Origin: CAYGFH01 sp964356315
GTDB lineage: Bacteria; Patescibacteriota; Microgenomatia; UBA10105; UBA927
Assembly (NCBI GenBank): GCA_964356315.1
Contig: CAYHHA010000034.1
Location: forward strand, 1 to 14,409
Length of the DNA stretch: 14,409 nt
Reading direction: 5' to 3'
Below the pieces are notes generated by a model that made no database searches, was not told the origin of the DNA, and was given only the letters and a program-made list of their open reading frames with translations. Each line of letters opens with the position of its first letter. The stretch's first letter is position 1. Both the position numbers and the translations under genes were made by a program. Shown piece after piece: positions 12,472 through 14,409 of this stretch.

Positions 12472-14178
12472 TCAAATAAACAGAGGTAGGATAGATATAG
12501 GTTTCATAAACAACACATCAAATACATCAGCGAGTGTCAATGCGCCATCCTTATTTACGTCAAAGGGATAAAGTCTCTTCAAGCGAAGGATCGTTTCTTT
12601 CGACCCAATTTTCGCAATCGTTTGTCTAGGGAGATACGAAGGAACAATCAAAACGACTCTATAGAGTGCACCAGGCACGATTCCTACAACGTTTGTCACT
12701 GTTACCGTGCCGTTTTTTACGTCTAACCCCTCAAATTTATGAATTAATTCATTTTTTTGATCATAGATAAGAACTTTTGCATCTGAGGCTTGTGGGTTTT
12801 GGCGCCATCCGAGTGGCGCTTGTAAGGAGACCGATGGTGGGGGAAGAACGCGGAGCGCGACTGACTGCAGTGGGATATCCCTGCCATTATGCTTTAACAC
12901 GAGCGAGATTGCATACGCTCCGACAGTAGACGGTGTACGGATGTGGACAGATAATTCTCCCTCTGAAAATGGCTCAACAATTGGCAACGGATCAAATAGA
13001 AATCCTAATGCAAATCCCACCTGATTGATCTGAAGACTGTATCCATCTGATTGGTCGAGTATGCCCTGACCAAGGTTTTTTACCCGAGCGGTCAGGTGAT
13101 ACGATGAATTTGCGATCAACATATCAGGAATCAGTGGTGACACCATTTCATAGGATTCTCTCTGATGTGGAGTCCCGAGTGTTTTTGGGATACGCTCATA
13201 CGCTTGGGCAAACGAATATAATCCCGTGTTCCCCAATGTTTTCCATGAAAATCCATCAAATGGCACGTCCTGATAGTTAAAGACAAAGGGGGTAATTGCC
13301 GCGATCCGTGGATCTTTCCATGCGTATTCTGACGCGGTAGTAATATGATTGGCAATGGCATCAGAGGAGTATGCGCCTAAATTTGTGCGGACCCCCTCTG
13401 CATGAATCCATCCGGTCTCTGTAATAAACACAGGGAGTTTTTTGGAAAATCCGAGAGACTCCAAAAGCGATAATTCCCATTGAAAGCTTCGAAGCGACCC
13501 TCTCCCGGTAGCCATAGGCGATCCGGAAAAAGCTGGGTTGGGATACGAATGCGATGTCCAACCATCTATGGTCTGAAGGAATTCTGGTTCTGCCGTCACC
13601 ATACGACGTATATATTGTTCTGCATTCAGTGATTTGGTATCTGAACCTGCCGAAACATCTAGCCCAGCCGGGAGTATAAAAAAGTCATTTGACGCTTCTT
13701 TGAGTTTTTTGCCAAGAGTGACCGCTATCTTCGCGTATCCTTCAGGGTCTATGGCCCCTCCCCATTCGTTTGCATGATTGGGTTCGTTGTATAAAACCAC
13801 GTACCGGTTTTCCACAGGCCAGTTCAACTTCATGAGAAAATCTACGATCGAATTAAAGGACTCCTCTGTTGGTTTTATCCAAACAGGCCCTTCCGGTTTT
13901 GTGGCGAGTCGAACGATTGGAATGAGGTGATTTCTCCTCATTTGATCAAATATTCGTTGAATCTTTGCCCTATCTAAATCTCTTTCCGACAGTACAAAGG
14001 TGACATATCCCCAATCCCCTCCATTGGTGTTAACAACACCAGGGAGCTCTGGTACATCGTTGTACTCGACAATATGCATACCATAGGGGTTATTCGGGAC
14101 GCTCAACGGATCGTATTTAGCCTCAACAGGCGAAATGTTGAGAAACAAAGAAATTATGCAAAGAAGTAGTACTATCAT
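12472..14178 (-). CDS. secreted GH-A-clan-like glycoside hydrolase with C-terminal dockerin-like repeat
   Basis: This 568-residue protein is exported: residues 2-16 are hydrophobic and a likely signal-peptidase site follows VEA (20), although the n-region lacks a positive charge. Residues about 30-340 look like a TIM barrel with clan GH-A catalytic features: acid/base E132 in YNEPNH and nucleophile E254 in FITETGW, with SHSYPNP (209-215) between. Substrate and GH family cannot be fixed from sequence alone. Residues about 350-445 form an Ig-like beta domain. Then comes a beta-rich segment leading into FDVNKDGALTLADV (539-552), a calcium-loop sequence with D540, N542, D544 and D551 as in one dockerin repeat. 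Only one repeat is present, while true dockerins have two. The gene lies downstream of tRNA-Arg and has TATAAT at 14200-14205 with about 18 leader bases and no Shine-Dalgarno. Confidence 0.8.
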   Translation of the reverse strand: MIVLLLCIISLFLNISPVEAKYDPLSVPNNPYGMHIVEYNDVPELPGVVNTNGGDWGYVTFVLSERDLDRAKIQRIFDQMRRNHLIPIVRLATKPEGPVWIKPTEESFNSIVDFLMKLNWPVENRYVVLYNEPNHANEWGGAIDPEGYAKIAVTLGKKLKEASNDFFILPAGLDVSAGSDTKSLNAEQYIRRMVTAEPEFLQTIDGWTSHSYPNPAFSGSPMATGRGSLRSFQWELSLLESLGFSKKLPVFITETGWIHAEGVRTNLGAYSSDAIANHITTASEYAWKDPRIAAITPFVFNYQDVPFDGFSWKTLGNTGLYSFAQAYERIPKTLGTPHQRESYEMVSPLIPDMLIANSSYHLTARVKNLGQGILDQSDGYSLQINQVGFALGFLFDPLPIVEPFSEGELSVHIRTPSTVGAYAISLVLKHNGRDIPLQSVALRVLPPPSVSLQAPLGWRQNPQASDAKVLIYDQKNELIHKFEGLDVKNGTVTVTNVVGIVPGALYRVVLIVPSYLPRQTIAKIGSKETILRLKRLYPFDVNKDGALTLADVFDVLFMKPISILPLFI

Positions 14179-14199
14179 GGAATAGGACAGATATTCACC

Positions 14200-14205
14200 A
14201 TTATA
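14200..14205 (-). promoter_or_regulatory. -10 hexamer of the glycoside hydrolase gene
   Basis: A perfect TATAAT on the minus strand lies 21 bases before the ATG at 14178, within the gap after tRNA-Arg. No good -35 at 16-18 bp is visible. Confidence 0.4.
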
Positions 14206-14231
14206 CGTGCTATTTCGTCAAAAGACCTTTG

Positions 14232-14303
14232 TGCTCCCAGCAGGAATCGAACCTGCATCGCATCCTTAGAAGGGAAGTGTTCTATCCGTTGAACTATAGG
14301 AGC
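14232..14303 (-). tRNA. tRNA-Arg (anticodon TCT)
   Basis: The minus strand folds as GCTCCTA/TGGGAGC (acceptor, one wobble), GTTC/GAAC (D-arm), CTTCC-CTTCTAA-GGATG (anticodon arm, anticodon TCT, reading AGA) and GCAGG-TTCGATT-CCTGC (T-arm), with A73. The anticodon stem has a T-T mismatch at its second pair. CCA is not encoded. Confidence 0.93.
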
Positions 14304-14311
14304 ATCTCTCT

Positions 14312-14317
14312 ATTATA
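14312..14317 (-). promoter_or_regulatory. -10 hexamer of tRNA-Arg
   Basis: A perfect TATAAT on the minus strand lies eight bases before the first tRNA base, so the precursor would have a very short 5' leader. No clear -35 is seen. Confidence 0.5.
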
Positions 14318-14361
14318 CAATGAAATCATATATTTATGGAGTTCTGAGTGCCCTACTTAGG

Positions 14362-14409
14362 TTCTAAAACGAAGTGCACCACTTTCAGATAGAATGGTAG
14401 TTCGTGAAA
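14362..14409 (+). mobile_element. left end of a second IS30-type element, cut by the window edge
   Basis: Positions 14362-14383 match the left inverted repeat of the IS at 7389 in 19 of 22 bases (TTCTAAAACGAAGTGCACCACT). The resemblance continues into a TCAG word and a TAGAAT -10 at the place of TATAAT. A transposase gene should follow beyond the window. Confidence 0.7.

Noticed and set aside
12087..12489. Plus-strand ORFs with repeated HGGQG-type sequences across the tRNA-His repeats
   Set aside because: They are translations of the tRNA copies and palindromes; the repetition comes from the DNA repeats, not a protein.

Overview
The window reads like a chromosomal segment of an uncultured bacterium, most likely Candidate Phyla Radiation/Patescibacteria. 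I infer this from the short, hairpin-less F1 epsilon subunit with its GPFDILPFHANF segment, the small hypothetical proteins, the secreted GH-A-type protein with a single dockerin-like EF-hand repeat, the GGCGGGCAGG-type palindromes and tRNA genes without encoded CCA. No single marker proves it. The standard genetic code fits every gene seen.

Left part (1-5300): an AT-rich gene-free stretch (1-1381), atpC (F1 epsilon, minus), another gene-free stretch of about 1.3 kb, then atpD (F1 beta, minus). atpD carries an intact catalytic core, but it is wrapped in a ~160-residue N-terminal and a ~95-residue C-terminal low-complexity extension. The N-terminal one is built on a GCGTC DNA repeat read in all three frames. 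No other ATP synthase genes are present, so this is a detached beta-epsilon pair in which each gene appears to have its own promoter.

Middle (5300-11700): mostly unrecognised small genes. A 191-aa protein (minus) is divergent from an overlapping, probably frameshifted ORF pair (6112-7015). A 99-aa protein (minus) lies just before a complete IS30-family insertion sequence (7389-8460) with a D-D-(33)-E transposase. Then come a 78-aa Cys-containing protein, a soluble orphan histidine kinase (440 aa) and a 118-aa protein. The last of these is followed by a short ORF broken by an in-frame amber codon, and then a coiled-coil 78-aa protein.

Right part (11700-14409): the tRNA-His locus has been rearranged on both sides. 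Downstream, a 17-bp copy of the tRNA 3' end lies beyond a small GIY-YIG nuclease gene, so the nuclease is bracketed by direct repeats. Upstream, the 5' end of the tRNA plus its flank is repeated in tandem, and the extra copies are interrupted at the same nucleotide by 38-bp palindromes. Next are a secreted GH-A-like protein with dockerin-like repeat, tRNA-Arg(UCU), and the left inverted repeat of a second IS30-type element at the window edge.

Transcription signals: several genes have their best -10 hexamer only 6-8 nt before the start codon and no Shine-Dalgarno sequence, which suggests leaderless mRNAs. By contrast the transposase has a perfect Shine-Dalgarno.
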